NCBI GenBank assembly: GCA_973895155.1
Contig: OZ316893.1
Location: 25,358,001-25,422,000, forward strand
Direction: 5' to 3'
Source of the DNA: Marsupella aquatica
Taxonomy: Eukaryota; Marchantiophyta
Length of the DNA: 64,000 nt
Positions within the stretch are counted from its first letter, which is position 1. Every line of letters begins with the position of its first letter. Positions 22,528 through 34,743 of the stretch are shown here, piece by piece. Both the position numbers and the translations under genes were made by a program. The notes beneath the pieces were generated by a model. That model saw nothing but the letters and a program-made list of their open reading frames with translations. It was not told the DNA's origin and searched no databases.

Positions 22528-25500
22528 TCAAACCTGGTCCTCATCCTCGCCTCCATTTGACACAATAATAACGTCAGGTTTTTCCGAGATAATGGAACGG
22601 GACCGTGGCACATACGGTATAACAACTGACCACTCTAGGTCTGGTGGGTACGGAATATAGAAACACTGCTCAAGGTGACTTGGGAATGTAAATGGTTCAG
22701 ATGTTTGCCAATGAGATGGTTGAAAGCTAGTTGCTGATGTCTTCAGTCGAGTAAACCCACACTCATCAAGAAATACCGTGCGATTATCACCAACCAGGTG
22801 AATTTTGAACCACTTACACTTGAAGACATACTCTTCAAATTTGGAATCGGCATCATAGGATATGATCAAGATCTCCTCAATCTTCCCATAGTGAGGCACC
22901 ACATCTCTGATCACATTAGTGTCATGACGGCTACTTTGTGAATCTTGCATGAACTGCCCTTGAACTCCACAATCAAAAGTTCTTCCCCTCTTCTCATCAA
23001 GGTCAGAAATCCTGAAATGCCTCCCTTGTGTCCACATTGCTGTTCTGGTTTGAACAAGTCTTAAAGGACCATGAACAATTGTTCGAACCTCAGGAGTCAT
23101 ATCTGGAAAATGTGATACATTCTCACCTTGGGCCACCATAGCATCCAACTGAAGTACTTTCTCCTTCATATACTCAAGGAACTTTGGAAAGATCCTTGGG
23201 CGACGACTCTCCCTCTTTGCATCCTCATAAAACTCTCTCCAATCTTCCATCACATTGCTGTTACTCAACATGAAAGTACTAACCTGTGTCAACTCCACTG
23301 CGGTTAGTAAGCGTGTTTTTTTTGCACCTGTTAAACGGTCCTCCTCCACTTCCCTCTCTTCCATCCAAGTGCGTGGAAAACTAGGATCAATGGTAGCTAA
23401 GATGTTACTACAATAAAACATACTCTCAGCTGCCAAGTATCCAGTTGCCATGCTCCCCTCCACTCGTGCACGGTTCCGTACATAAGCCTTTAACACGGCC
23501 ATATACCTTTCCAGCCAATACATCCACCTACAATGCACCGGACCGGCAATGGCAACCTCCCTCACAAGATGAACGAGAAGATGCACCTGACAATCAAAGA
23601 AGGAAGGAGGGAGGGCCTTCTCCAACTTGCATACCACCTCTGCTGCCAATACCTCCATCCGTGGTATCTCTTTTTCATATATTTCCTTTGAGCATATCCA
23701 TCTCAACAAAGTGCCCAGTGACCAAAGGGCGTCTTGCACTTCTTCACTCCCCAAACCTATGATTGCCACAGGAAGTATATGTTGTAGTAAACAATGATAG
23801 TCATGTGTCTTGAGATACATTGGCCATTTATGACTGTCCTCCATCCCAAAAGCCTTACGTAGATTGGCACCATAGCCTGTAGGAAACCGCATCTGCCCTA
23901 TGCGTTGTCGAAACTCTCTTCTTTCACCAACACTCAAAACCCATGGAGCTGAAGGACGATGTTCCATCCCTGTGGATTCATCAACTGTTATCCATACATC
24001 TGGATGTCGTTCTAGATCCTGGCATGCCTCCCTAAAATTAATGTTCTTTTCCCCATAAAAGTGCTTGATCAAAGCCTTCCCAACATTTCCCTCTATATGC
24101 ATGGGGTCTAACAAGTGATGAATCTTCAACTCAGGCCAATAGGGCAAAGTGGCCAGTATACCCCACCTTGTCAATCCACTACCATCAAATCCCATGGCAT
24201 CTTCAGGGTCTGCCACCCTATCAGCTATGGACTTCCAATACGAAAATGTTGTGCGGTCAGGTATCTCACGCTCATCACCATTGATCATGTCAAAGTCTGA
24301 AAACAAAAGGGGGTCAGACCTCATGTGATGCCCAAGTGGAAGAAACTTGGTATGACCAAGGTAGATTATCTTGTGCAGCCATTTTGAGTACTTGGCCATA
24401 TCATGAAGGCTTGGACCACAAGTGGAGCATGCCTTGTACCCTTGAGTTTGGAACCCAGAAACAAACCCAAACCCTGCTCACAAAATAACATTCTCAATTA
24501 GAGTCAAAGGAATTGAAAAGTTCATGTACATAGAATTAAAGAGGGACTTCCTTCCAAAAAAACTTGATCTCCAATACATGAAAAAAATACAAATCCATAC
24601 CACTCACCTGGATAGTCATGCATGGTCCACATAATGATTCCCTTCAATTGGAAGACACGTGGTAACCCTCCTGTAGTTGTCCGACCATCATATGCCCATA
24701 CACCCCCCCATAATTTATGGAGTTCCCCAACCAAGAGCGCCAAGTAGATGTCCATGTTTTTTTACCTTAGATGGACCTGGGATAATCAATGATAGCAATA
24801 AGAATCCCTTTTTCATGGACAACCATGGGGGAAGGTTGTAATTCATAACAACCACCGGCCAAACCGAAGTAGGGCGCCCTTTCCCTCCAAGGGAGTGTGG
24901 GCTTACCCCATCTGAGCCAACCCCAACCTCACATGACGAGGGTCACGTGCAAATTCTGGCCATTGTGACTCCACATGCTTGTGAGCAGGGGAATCAACTG
25001 GCAACCGCATGACACCGGCCTCTGATCGATGTGTCTTATGCCATACCATCAATTCTGCCAAGTCAGAACATCGGTACATGTGCAACAATCAAGGAATAAT
25101 AGGAAACCAACGAACAGCTTTTCTAGGCACCTTTGAGGTCAACATGTTGGTTTCATATCGAGGCTCTTGACAAATTGGACACTCAGTTGCGCTGGCATTG
25201 GTCTCATGATAGAGAATGCAGTCATTCACACAAGCATGAATGATATGGTATTCCATGCCAATGGATGATAGAACCCTCTTTGCCTCCTTCCAAGTTCTTG
25301 GCAACACATTTTCACTAGGTAACAAGAGATCATGGCAAATTGCAAACAAATCCGATAGTAGCGCATTGCTTGCCTTGTGTTTTGCCTGAAGATTCATCAA
25401 TGCCAAGATGGCAGATAGTCTATTCAAACGAGCACCCCCATAAATAGGTGTTCTAGCATGTGCCTCAGCTTCTTCCCATTGTTTTTGTCCTTCAGGTGTA

Positions 25501-25793
25501 CGTTGAGGCCTTGGATCATGTGCAATATTTGGTGGAGGGTCTCCTTCATTGGGTGGGACACCTCCTTCACCACCAATGTCTACACCAAACCAATCTGTCA
25601 TGAAGTAATCCATGGCTGACTCTTGGTCTTGCATGACCTCATAATCTGTCCGAGGTGCCCCTTCATCTGGGCTGTCATTATCATTGTCACTTGATGAGGA
25701 ATCTGCTGATGATGTTTCCCCGTCTTGTGGCAAGCCCATTTCTTGATATGTAGCTCTCAACCTCCTTGGCAACATATCTTGACTAGGCCGCAC
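22528..25793 (-). pseudogene. A tnp2-type CACTA transposase, broken
   Basis: The protein cuts and joins the element ends. Exon 1 (25793-24608) has an acidic N-terminus, then the tnp2 N-region LPRTWKEAKRVLSSIGMEY with HACVNDC...CPICQEPRY, FPIIP, and the ATDGV/NLPPW block. Exon 2 (24473-22528) has GFQTQGYKACSTCG, LLDPMHIEGNVG (a probable catalytic Asp region), DUF4218 (LPPSFFDCQVHLLVHL to YVRNRARVEGSMATGY) and DUF4216 near the end. Intron 24607-24474 is GT-AG and in phase. Damage: TGA at 25091-25089, where B has Arg (CGA to TGA); a one-base loss near 24917; a one-base gain in a T7 run at 24757-24763. Exon 2 is fully open. The acidic start may belong to a further upstream exon, because an AG lies directly before 25793. 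Confidence 0.85.
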
Positions 25794-25946
25794 ATTCTAT
25801 AGAAAATACAATAAAGTATTCACAATGAAATTAACGCCAAATATAGTAGTGCTCGAAACATATTATTAACAATATAAAAAGAACATGTCATTACAAAACA
25901 TACGTTCACATACGATGAACGTATAATACATGTCCCTAAAGTAATC

Positions 25947-27108
25947 CTAATCCCATTCATAATGTGTAAACAACTCCTCTCCAACCAGAATGGTCCTATT
26001 AGCTACAACTAGACAATGGTCATGATGATATCTCTGCCCATAAGGGGCTGGAGGGGGACCATCAACAAAAACCCATTCACAGTTTTTCCTACGCTTAGGC
26101 CGGGTCCCCACAGTACTGTTGATGAAACCGGCAATATTCCCACTACGGATGGGATCACCATCAATTATACGCTGGTCACAATACTTTCTGGTGCAACCAT
26201 CAAAAGTATCCATGTCCAATGCATAAGTCTTCCACTCAGGGTGTTGAACAAGGATCATGTTCCAATGTCTCCTCTTGTAAATGGGTCCACCATACGGGAA
26301 CAACGTTGGTCCATCTGAAGAGCGCCCTGTTCCACCCATATCATCCACAATAATGTCCTGACAAGAGAAAATCCCATACCCATGCCTCTCCCCTAGGGTC
26401 AAACTCTTGACAACCCAACGTCTTCCCCAAACTTCTATCTCATCACCATAGGTTATATCACATGGCAAACCAAGGCACTCCGGATTCCAATCCTTTATGA
26501 TAGGAACACACTTCCCTGTGAAGGTACAAGGGCCCCATCTACCATCAACCCTACAAGTGTACTGATCCACTTCCCCTCTAGGCTGTCTTTCTGACTTTTT
26601 TTTCCCTCTTGTAACAATACCGTCACCCTTAATTGTCCCAACACTACCTTGCCCTGCTGCCACTAAACGAAAAGCTTGTGAAAGTGCCGAGCCTATAGCA
26701 TCTAGAACTCCTTGTGAGGGAACATAGGGTGTTGGTGTAGTGGGTGTAGGCCTACTGGATACCTATAGGAAGAAATGGAACCAAGTGAGTGTGATGAACC
26801 TCCCAAATTTTATTTTATGCTACCTAGCAAGATTTACAAAATAAAATGGAAATCACAGTAAGTTTACAACTCACCATACGGGATGAAGAAGCTCCCGGTG
26901 TAAGACCTCGATGTTGGCCATATCGAGCAATGTGCTCCGCACATACATATGACTTTTGGACAACCATCCCCACACATTTTTTACAACCACAAAGTTGGCG
27001 TGGTGGACCACTAGGTCGACGTACGGTTGGTTCAGGTTGAGGAGGAGGATGACTTTCTTCATCGGAAGAGGAATCTGATGTGGTGGAAGTTGTAGAGGAT
27101 GAAGACAT
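25947..27108 (-). CDS. A-encoded zinc-motif SET-domain protein
   Basis: A two-exon gene upstream of and in line with the transposase. Exon 1 (27108-26875, 78 codons) starts with ATG, has a Ser-rich acidic beginning and the zinc pattern CGCKKC (residues 40-45) followed by C-x2-H, resembling the transposase-associated zinc motif. The GT-AG intron is in phase 0. Exon 2 (26762-25947) gives 349 residues in total. The SET domain covers about residues 185-349: HGYGIF (205-210, GxG motif), GNIAGFINSTVG (286-297), NCEW (305-308) and GEELFTHYEW (339-348). SET proteins are normally S-adenosylmethionine-dependent lysine methyltransferases. The canonical NH pair (FINH) is NS here, so activity or substrate may differ. 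A basic KKKSERQPRG stretch precedes the domain. The gene has no internal stop although the neighbouring transposase does. Confidence 0.8.
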
Positions 27109-28480
27109 CTGACAAGTATAGCAATTGGAAGGCGATTAGTAAAAACTTCACCAAAACCATCATTGATAATCCCTACCTAAACATATTAAAAAGAATTGAC
27201 AGAAAAATACCTTTATGAGACCCGGGCTTAGCAATGCCTTGACAGATCTTGTGGCTCAAATTTCATGAACCAAATCTGGAAGGAGGGGAAAATCTGCCAA
27301 TATACAATGAATTAAGCCATGCCTTATGGTGAACCAGAAAAAAAGGATGATAGATTGTAACCCTCCATATTTACAGCAATGACTAGAAATGCATGAGAAA
27401 ATGTTATACCTTTCAGATGCCCGGGCTCTTGCAAGGCATTATCATGCATTAGCCAAAACTTTAAAAAACATGGGGAAGTGCCCTACAACGCCAAAGAGTT
27501 TTCCTCTCCATGTTAATGAGATAGACAAATAAATATAAGTAACCCAAACCCTACCCTAAACCCAAACCATGAAATGAAACCCTTCATTAAAACCTAACCC
27601 AAATCCCTCAATCACCCTAAACCCTTACCCTTATCCTAACCAATACCCAAATCCCTCATTAAAAATTCAAACCTTTACCCTAAACCCAAACCCCTACCCT
27701 AAACCCAAACCATGAAATGAAACCCTTCATTAAAACCTAACCCAAATCCCTCAAGCACCCTAAACCCTTACCCTTATCCTAACCAATACCCAAATCCCTC
27801 ATTAAAATTTCAAACCTTTACCCTAAACCCAACCCAAATCCCCCAATTACATATAAAACTCTTACCCTATCTACACCTTACTTTACCTATATAGGCCAAC
27901 CCCCACCCCTATAGTTATTCTAAACTTCACCCTAACCCCTAAATTGAGGCCCTTTTTTAAAACTTAGGCAAAAATTGTACCCCCTCAATTAGAACCAAAT
28001 CCAACCCTATATCATGTTACACCCCAACCCAAATACTTACATTAGAAACCCAACCCCTTTAAAAAAACCACAATTAAACCCCCCAACTAAAAACCAAACC
28101 CAATCCCTTTAAAAAACAACCACAATTCAACCCCTCAACTAAAACCAAACCCAACCCCTGTAATTACTCACAACCTAATGCAAACCTCTACCTTGAACCC
28201 TAAGCCAAACCCATTAATTTAAACCCAACCCTTTTATTCCAACCTAACCCAAGTTTTAACCCCCTTAATTAAACCAAATACTCCTAGATTAAAACCAAAT
28301 ATAAACCTAACCTTTAATTAAACCCAAACCTTTGTTAACTTATATTCTAGTTATCCTTACAACCCAGACATCCATTGACACCCCTTCCATGTTACCTTAT
28401 GGGCACTTAACATACCTTAAATGTCGTTTGACAAACCTTAATAGCCGTTTGACACCCCAAAGTGTTTTCCAACCCTAAAC
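27109..28480. promoter_or_regulatory. Divergent promoter region of A, telo-box-rich
   Basis: This gap separates the minus-strand zinc-SET/tnp2 genes from ORF1. From about 27535 to 28330 it is a degenerate array of CCCTAAACCC, AACCCTA and ACCCTAA words, the plant telo-box (telomere-like) motif. It includes a near-perfect 143-bp tandem duplication (unit starts near 27549 and 27692). No open frame crosses it. Interstitial telomere sequence would be more regular, so I read it as a motif-rich promoter or spacer. Transcription start sites cannot be seen directly. Confidence 0.6.
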
Positions 28481-28740
28481 CGATAAGACCTGCCTCGCAA
28501 ATTATTTCACAAGTTAGAGAATATTTCTGCGAACCTACGACCTTCGCACTTGCTTCGCAAAAACAGAGGCCGAGAACAATTTTTTGGGTCTTCTGCGGGT
28601 TGCGATGGCTTTGCGAAGGGAATAGATTCGGAAGTGCCTCGCAAGTTGCGAGACTATTTGCGAGGGTGCGGGCTTCGCAGTTTCCCATGCATATGTCATC
28701 GCAAACCCGTTTTTGAACGGCGTAAACATCGGCGGGAGCT
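28481..28740. repeat. A internal TTCGCAA repeats upstream of ORF1
   Basis: CTTCGCAA, TTGCGA, CTCGCAA and GCGAAG words occur densely, for example near 28492, 28553, 28596 and 28674. They are the same motif as the element ends but lie directly upstream of the ORF1 start at 28830. Confidence 0.75.
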
Positions 28741-28829
28741 CGCATTCGGGCTCATTTCAGTTTTTGAGCGAGACGAGAAGGGCCGGGGCGCGCGCAACAG
28801 TACGAGGGAGACTGTGAGAGAGGGGAGCT

Positions 28830-30876
28830 ATGGCTACCGGTGAGGGGAGTGGAGGGCAAGGTGGTAGTGGTAGTGGTAGTGGCAATGGGGGAAATCCAGA
28901 GAAAGAGAAGAATGCTTGGGCAGACTTAGTGGCCCAACATCTCAGTGCTGCACAATTGGGAGAAGTGAATCTCAATTCTCCAGCAGGGCTTGCCTCTTTG
29001 AGTGCCATTCTTGGACAGGTTTTGCAAACTGGGATTGTAGCAGGACAAGCTACTAGAGAGGGGGAGGAGAGGGCCGCAGCTGAAGAGAAGGCTAGAGAGA
29101 AAAAAAGGAAGAGAGAGGAAAGAACTAAGTCGGGAGTTGCCTCTCCTCAAGCCCTAGAGAAGCAGAAGAGAAGAGAGGAGAGAGATTCAATTCGAAAACA
29201 GAGGGAGGAGCAACGTCAGAAAGAGGAAGCAAGAAAAAAACTTCCATTCATTGCCTTGGAGACAAGTGGGACTCCAACTGAGCTAGCATATGCAGGGGCT
29301 AAGAGCACAATCAAGCAGATTATCACAAGCAATTTCTCACGAGGCATGCAGTGGGGGAAGATTGAGAAGGCAGAGCGAAAGAGGGTCATCAACCAAATCA
29401 AGGATGCATTTCGCAATGGGCCTGACATAGATGAGCAATGGTTGGCAGATAAGATTTCAAATTCTATGTCTCAAATGCGATACCATGACAGGATGAAGAT
29501 TAGAGCCCACCTGAAAGACTTGAGATCATACAGGAACTTGCGCAGACCCCTCCACTTCACCGAGGACATCTGGAATTCATTTTACAAGATTGAGGTGCAA
29601 ATTAAGGCAGCTCACGAGTTGGAAGAGTGGAAGGGCAATCTAGATCGAGCCTTGAAAGCAAAGGAGGCCGGGAAGCTCCCCCCTGACCACGACCTGAAGC
29701 CACTTGAGCAGAAGGTAGCTGAGATGCAGAAGGTGGCCGACCAGGAGGGAAAGCCACCCAAGCGTTTCACAGATGCAGCCAAACGAGTGAAATCCACCCC
29801 CAATCCAGTCCACAAGTTGGGTCAAGGCGGGCTCCCCGGCCTCAAGTCACACTTTGTGAGTGCCTCTTGCTCCTCCCTAACCTCTCTATTCCTTTCAGAG
29901 TTGTGCAATGCAAGTGAATGACATCCCCGAAGGTTCTTGTTGTTGTGCATGCTTGCTTGGTTACTAGTTTAGGGCAACTCTGACACTTAGAATTTCTGGC
30001 AAATTTTTAAAAACTCTCGGGAACACAGTTTGCGAAGGTGTTGCGATGCGTATTTGTTCGCAAACCCCTCACAAAGTCTATCATAGACTTTTTCCATTTC
30101 AATTTTCCGATGCCTTTGCGAACAAATGCGCATCGCAAACTCCATCGCAACGCCTTCGCAAAAAAAGGTGGTTTGCAAGTTGCTATGCTTATAGGTTCGC
30201 AAATTTGAATTTAAAATTTTTTTTGGGTCATGTTTAGTAGTTGAGGATTTAGGCGTCACTTGTGGCTATAGGGTATGCTTAAGGGCAAATTTAACCAATT
30301 TTAATTGGTTTTATGCATGGCAGTATCGGAGGTACAAAAGGAAGATATCAAAAAAGCATATTGAGGTGGCGATAGAGCATGGACGAAAGTACCTCTTTGC
30401 GATGGTAGATGCCGAGTTGGCTACTGTAAGTGTCTAAGTGTGAACCATATGATTAGCATGCGAACATTGTGAGTGACCCTTTATGTCTTGCGGAAACTAA
30501 TGATATGTAATGGATGCAGGATTCGGATGAGCCTGAGGGGTCGGGTGCTGATGTGACCAGTAGTGATGACGATGAGGGGGCTACTCCTGGTACTAGTGGT
30601 GCTCGGGGGGGGAGTAGTCGTGAGGTAGGTTCTTCCCATCGTGGTAGTGGTGGTAGTCGTGTGTCATCAGCACACGTTGATGACCAGGGGGAGGAGGAGG
30701 ACCCTGAGGATGAGGAGGAGGAGCAGGAGGGGCAGGAGGAGCCAGAGGAGCAGCAGGAGCAGGAGCAGGAGCACCGACGGCCATCACGCACCCGTCACCA
30801 AGAGGATCCCCGGAAGGATAAGGGCAAGAAGCCAGCCAAGAAGCCAACCAAGAGGAGCCGCAAGAGCCCATTCTAG
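28830..30876 (+). CDS. A ORF1, putative DNA-binding or regulatory protein
   Basis: Three exons: 28830-29855, 30324-30425 and 30520-30876, all with GT-AG introns in phase 0, giving 494 residues. The start ATG follows the repeat block; the protein begins with a Gly/Ser-rich segment. A charged Glu/Arg coiled coil (about residues 75-140) and a conserved central block follow: KRVINQIKDAFRNG, DIDEQWLADKISNSM, then RMKIRAHLKDLRSYRN. The tail is acidic then basic (KKPAKKPTKRSRKSPF), a likely nuclear signal. The central block matches the B ORF1 (QLLLNDVHAGFRNGQEIDY...KVRKLRC) and recalls the Transposase_24 (Ptta/En/Spm) region. By position it would be the TNPA-like factor that binds the terminal repeats. 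This is inference; no structural DNA-binding motif is evident. Confidence 0.75.
30010..30215. repeat. A TTCGCAA repeats inside ORF1 intron 1
   Basis: TTGCGAAGG, TTCGCAA, TTTGCGAA and CATCGCAA words occur between exon 1 and exon 2. A block at the equivalent place is found in B (42590-42833). Confidence 0.7.
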
Positions 30877-30919
30877 TTATTTTGTAGAGATACATGCATG
30901 AGAGTGACTTGTCATGCCG

Positions 30920-31661
30920 GAGCTTAGGGTAGGAAGAGGCAGCATAGGTTTAGAAGGGCGGACCTAGCATCAGATATTTCCCCCCTCTTGTCCATGTATA
31001 GGGTTCTTTGAAGCCCTATCATTTTGTTCATGCTTTTCCATTTTATAAAACAACAATTTTGCCTTCCACATTGGGTTCCAAGGAAAACCCCTCGCAAATA
31101 ATGTATTGAATCCTGTGTGATCATAATTTTGCGAACCCTTTAAGAACTCATTCCCATCGCACAATATTAACCCCAAGGCGTCACACTTTTTGAGTCAATT
31201 AACTTCAGAACTTCAGATCCAAATATGTCGGGTTTTTGTGATACTTCTAGGATCGCACTTTCCTAATCGCAACCGTTCACAAACTTCTGAAATCACCGGT
31301 ATCGCTCTTTGTCATACAATCCCCATCAAAACAATTGAACCAGTATCAATCGCAAATATGATGCGATGGTAAATCCGTCTCAAATATTGACGCCCGCGCG
31401 GGACGTGTGCGTGTATGTTTGCGAACCTTATGCGACTTATAATGGATCGCAGAAGTATTGAATATTGCGAACCTCTCAGCTTCTCAGTTTGCCATGATGT
31501 TGCGATGCCGTTGCGATGGTCCGCGTGCGAAGTTATTAGGTTCGCAAAGTGCGAAGGGGGTGCGATGCGTGTATGTTCGCAATAGCCAGAATTATGAAAA
31601 TCAGGGGCTTGTTAGTTGCGATGAGATTGTCTTCGCAAAACCGGCCGATAGTGTTGTAGTG
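30920..31661. repeat. A right subterminal repeats and terminus
   Basis: TTCGCAA, GCGAAC and TTGCGATG words crowd from about 31085 to 31650. The terminal inverted repeat (about 31632-31661) closes with GTTGTAGTG. Sequence from 30877 to 31080 is the ORF1 3' flank. The short open frames here are not genes. Confidence 0.75.
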
Positions 31662-34603
31662 CAAGCTGTGGGAGCTTGTGTGTCCAAACTCCCTATCACC
31701 CCGCTTGAGTAGAACAGGCACTCCGACATAATATACCCTGTTGCCATACTTCCCTCTGGTCAAGCGGGTTGGTGCACGCAAGGCTTTAGCACTTTCATGA
31801 ACCGCTCTACCCAATACATCCACCGCGCATGCTCTGGACCAGCAATGGCTACCTCATCCACCAGATGACATAGCAAATGCAACTGCATGTCAAAAATACA
31901 TGGGGGAAACACCTTCTCCATATTGCACATAACACGGGCAGACCGTTCCCTCATCTCGGGAATCTCACTCTCCCTTATTTCCTTGGCGCATACCCACCTG
32001 TAAGGGGTACTCAAGATTTTGTCAAATTATTAGTATGATAAACATATGCAATGATCATATCATAAATATATGCCAACAAGACTATGCTAACCTGAAAATG
32101 GAGCACAACTCATATACTGTATGTCGGAGTAGGCGTCGCTCTCTAGAATCATCCTAACAACGCAAGACAGCAGGTAACACATGCTGAATCAACTTGTGAT
32201 AATTGTGAGACTTCAAGCCGATTGGGGGTATGTGGTCTTCCCTTGTAGTGCACCCACGGAAGCCGGCTCCGTAATGGCTAGGGAATTTCATTTCACATAT
32301 CATCCCGTTCATCTCCTTCAAAATCTGTTTTGGCAAAACCCAAGGAGCAGGTGGCTTCTCCCCATCTCGAGTTATCCAACAACTCTTGACCACTCCAACC
32401 TGCTTTGCATCCTCTCGGACCCCACGAGTATCATTCATCCCATAAATGTGCTTCACCAGGTTCTTGGCAACATTTACTTCAATATGCATGGGGTCCAACA
32501 ACCATCGGATGTGGAGCCTCTACAAGATGAAGAACCAGGTTGTGCTAGTGAGAAACTCATAAATAGAATACTACAAGTCACTAACTTAAAATAGGTCCAA
32601 TCTGATTTTACTTACCCTCCAATAAGGCAAGTCCCACAAAGCTGAGCGACGATTGACACCACAGTGCTTAGGTTGAAGTAACTTTGCCTCCACTTTCTCC
32701 GCCATTTGAATTTGACCCTCAGCTGAAGGCCCATTGGGACATGGCCTAAACTCAGTCTCAGCCCAATGTGTGGTGCTATGTCGCAATATATCGTCCATTG
32801 GCAAACGAACCCTACTGCCTTCATGTGTGGTTTTGTGCAGACGTTTGGAGTATCTCCCATGCAACTCAGGACCACATGAAGGGCAAGCTGAATAACCGGC
32901 CACTTTCAAGCCAGATATTGTGCCCATACCTGTCAATGACATTTAAAACATTCAGGCCAAAATCCATTGTCACATGCAATAGAACCATGCACAATGTATA
33001 TCTCAATTATTTCTATGACTGAGAATTACCTGGACCATCCGTGGTGCAATGGGTGATCATTGCTCTCATATTAAATGTCCTCCCATTATCCGGTGTACGA
33101 GTCACATCTGTGGTCACTGCCCCAAACTCCCATAGGTTCTGCAACTCTTCATAAGCTGGAGCCAAACAAATGTCTGGATTTTTACAGGCCTGAGGACCCG
33201 GAATGATAGCAAGGAGGAGAACATGACCCTTCTTCATCACCAACCATGGAGGGATATTTTGATTGAGCAAAAGAACTGGCCATATGGACTTAGGCTTCCG
33301 TCGTTGCTTGTATGGGTTTACCCCATCTATTGCTAACCCAAATCGAACGTTCCTTGGCTCCCTAGAAAAATGCGGCCAAGTGCTGTCGATGTGCTTCCAT
33401 GCTGGACTATCGTGGTGATACCGCATAATCCCTGGTGGAGATTTGTTCTCAGCATGCCATGTTTGAAGTGCTGATAAATGTTTCCGTCGATAAAGATGCT
33501 GTAGTCGGGGTGTGATCGGGAAATACCTGAAGACTTGCCATAAACAGTGTTACAAGCATCACTTCGACGTTAAATCAAAGTTAATGTCGTCTCACAAGAC
33601 ATAAATATACCTGTACAATGTAACATACGACGTAAAGTTTCTCAGCGATGTTAGTAACGTCGGCTACTTCAGTTTACGTCTTAATTAACGACGTAAATAT
33701 ATGTGTACCATGTAGTAGACGACGTAAAAACTACAGGTGATTTGGAGACGTAAGTTACATCTTTAGAAAGGACGTACGTGTGCGTACATCAGAAATGACG
33801 AGGAAAATGGGCAAAACTACGTTCTAACAAACGTAACACCGCCAGGAGGAGGAGGACATCACCTTCTCTGGGAACTTTTTGCCGATGGTATCCGGTCGGT
33901 ACCGTGGAAGCTTACATTGTGCCTCTGGGCACTCTGTATGCTCAGAGTATGTCCCTCTGTACAGGATGCAACCACTTGGACACATGTGGATAGTCTCTAA
34001 AGCCAATCCAATTGAGGTTAACAACTTCTTAGCTTCCCTCACACACCGAGGGAGAGTGTTTGGTTGGGGCAAGAGTTTTTTGTGGAATAGTGCATCTGTA
34101 TGGACGTTTGAAGTGTTGAAAACTCCCTGCAAATTCAACATCAACAAAGTGGCACCCAACCTACATTTGTGAAACCAGGGATTTGTATGCAATTTGTTTG
34201 AGGTATGACATTGGGTGTGGTAAGTAATGGTCGAAACATTGGGTGTGGTAAGTAATGGTCGACACATGATACTATTCAATCATGAGACTTACCGTGATGA
34301 TGGAGAATCCAGGAAGAGTGGAGTTCTGGCTTCCATTTCCAACTGGTCCCAATCTTCCTGGTCTACTTCCATGGTAGGCCTCTCGCCCCGAGGTGCATGT
34401 GGTCCAAAGTGAACGTCCACAAGGTGGGCAAAAGCTTCCTCTTCAAGAATGGGTGCATCCCCCTCATCTCCACTGTCCTCATCAAAGTCTCCATCATATG
34501 CATCATGGTACTCCTCATGGTCACTATCCCCCTCAACATCTTCCTCATCAGAAAAGTGCAGAGTGGCCCGTAGGTGAAAGTCACGCGCTGACATCGTCAT
34601 CAT
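31662..34603 (-). pseudogene. B tnp2-type transposase, N-terminal to DUF4218 part
   Basis: Exons by GT-AG and by alignment with A: 34603-34293, 34160-33863, 33526-33030, 32929-32616, 32519-32092 and 31997-31662, continuing after A at 21769. All phases join without shift. Motifs: LPRCVREAKKLLTSIGLALE with HMCPSGC, VFPITPRLQHLY, AIDGVNPYKQ, LLLNQNIPPW, KVAGYSACPSCG, LLDPMHIEVNVAK and DUF4218 (FPPCIFDMQLHLLCHLV, WVERFMKVLK, PEGSMATGY). Two in-frame stops are present: TAG at 32156-32154 and TGA at 31762-31760, the latter where A has Arg in RARVEGSMATGY. Together with insertion of A these make the gene nonfunctional. Before that it encoded a complete tnp2 protein. The 33527-33862 intron is filled with B repeats. 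Confidence 0.85.
33527..33862. repeat. B ACGTC repeats inside a transposase intron
   Basis: TTACGTC, GACGTAA and AACGTCG words fill this 336-bp intron. It is the same motif as at the element ends. A has no such intron at this position. Confidence 0.7.
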
Positions 34604-34743
34604 GGATGGGTGAGGTGTAGGGGTAATGTATGCACCATCCTACAATTGTTTAATACAATATTATAATCAAACAAATAATAAAATATGATTTAATGCAATA
34701 TGCAACAATGGGTCCATATATTCTGAATGTATCATGTCCATCC

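Larger units (their letters stand above)
21773..31661. mobile_element. CACTA transposon A, complete copy with zinc-SET gene
   Basis: The left terminus is CACTACTACATATTGG and the complement of the right terminus is CACTACAACACTATCGG; both continue with GGCC..TTTTG.GAAG, giving imperfect inverted repeats of about 30 bp. With TSD CAA the element is 9889 bp. Order: left TTCGCAA repeats, tnp2 (minus), zinc-SET (minus), telo-box-rich promoter region, ORF1 (plus, three exons), right TTCGCAA repeats. It sits inside the transposase gene of B. The zinc-SET gene and ORF1 are open, but the transposase has a stop and two apparent frameshifts, so mobility would need help from another copy. Confidence 0.9.

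Noticed and set aside
24522-24755. A separate small gene in the A transposase region
   Set aside because: It is the transposase frame after a one-base gain in a T7 run; the residues align with the B transposase.
27535-28330. A true interstitial telomere
   Set aside because: The CCCTAAA words are irregular and mixed with other A/C-rich sequence, the stretch is inside transposon A, and B has a short counterpart at the same place.
30593-30895. Minus-strand Pro/Ala-rich frames at 30.45-30.9 kb
   Set aside because: They are antisense to the acidic last exon of A ORF1.
32092-32160. A frameshift in the B transposase near 32160
   Set aside because: Reading the original frame through the TAG joins correctly to the next exon (FRWVCAKEI), so a single nonsense codon explains it.
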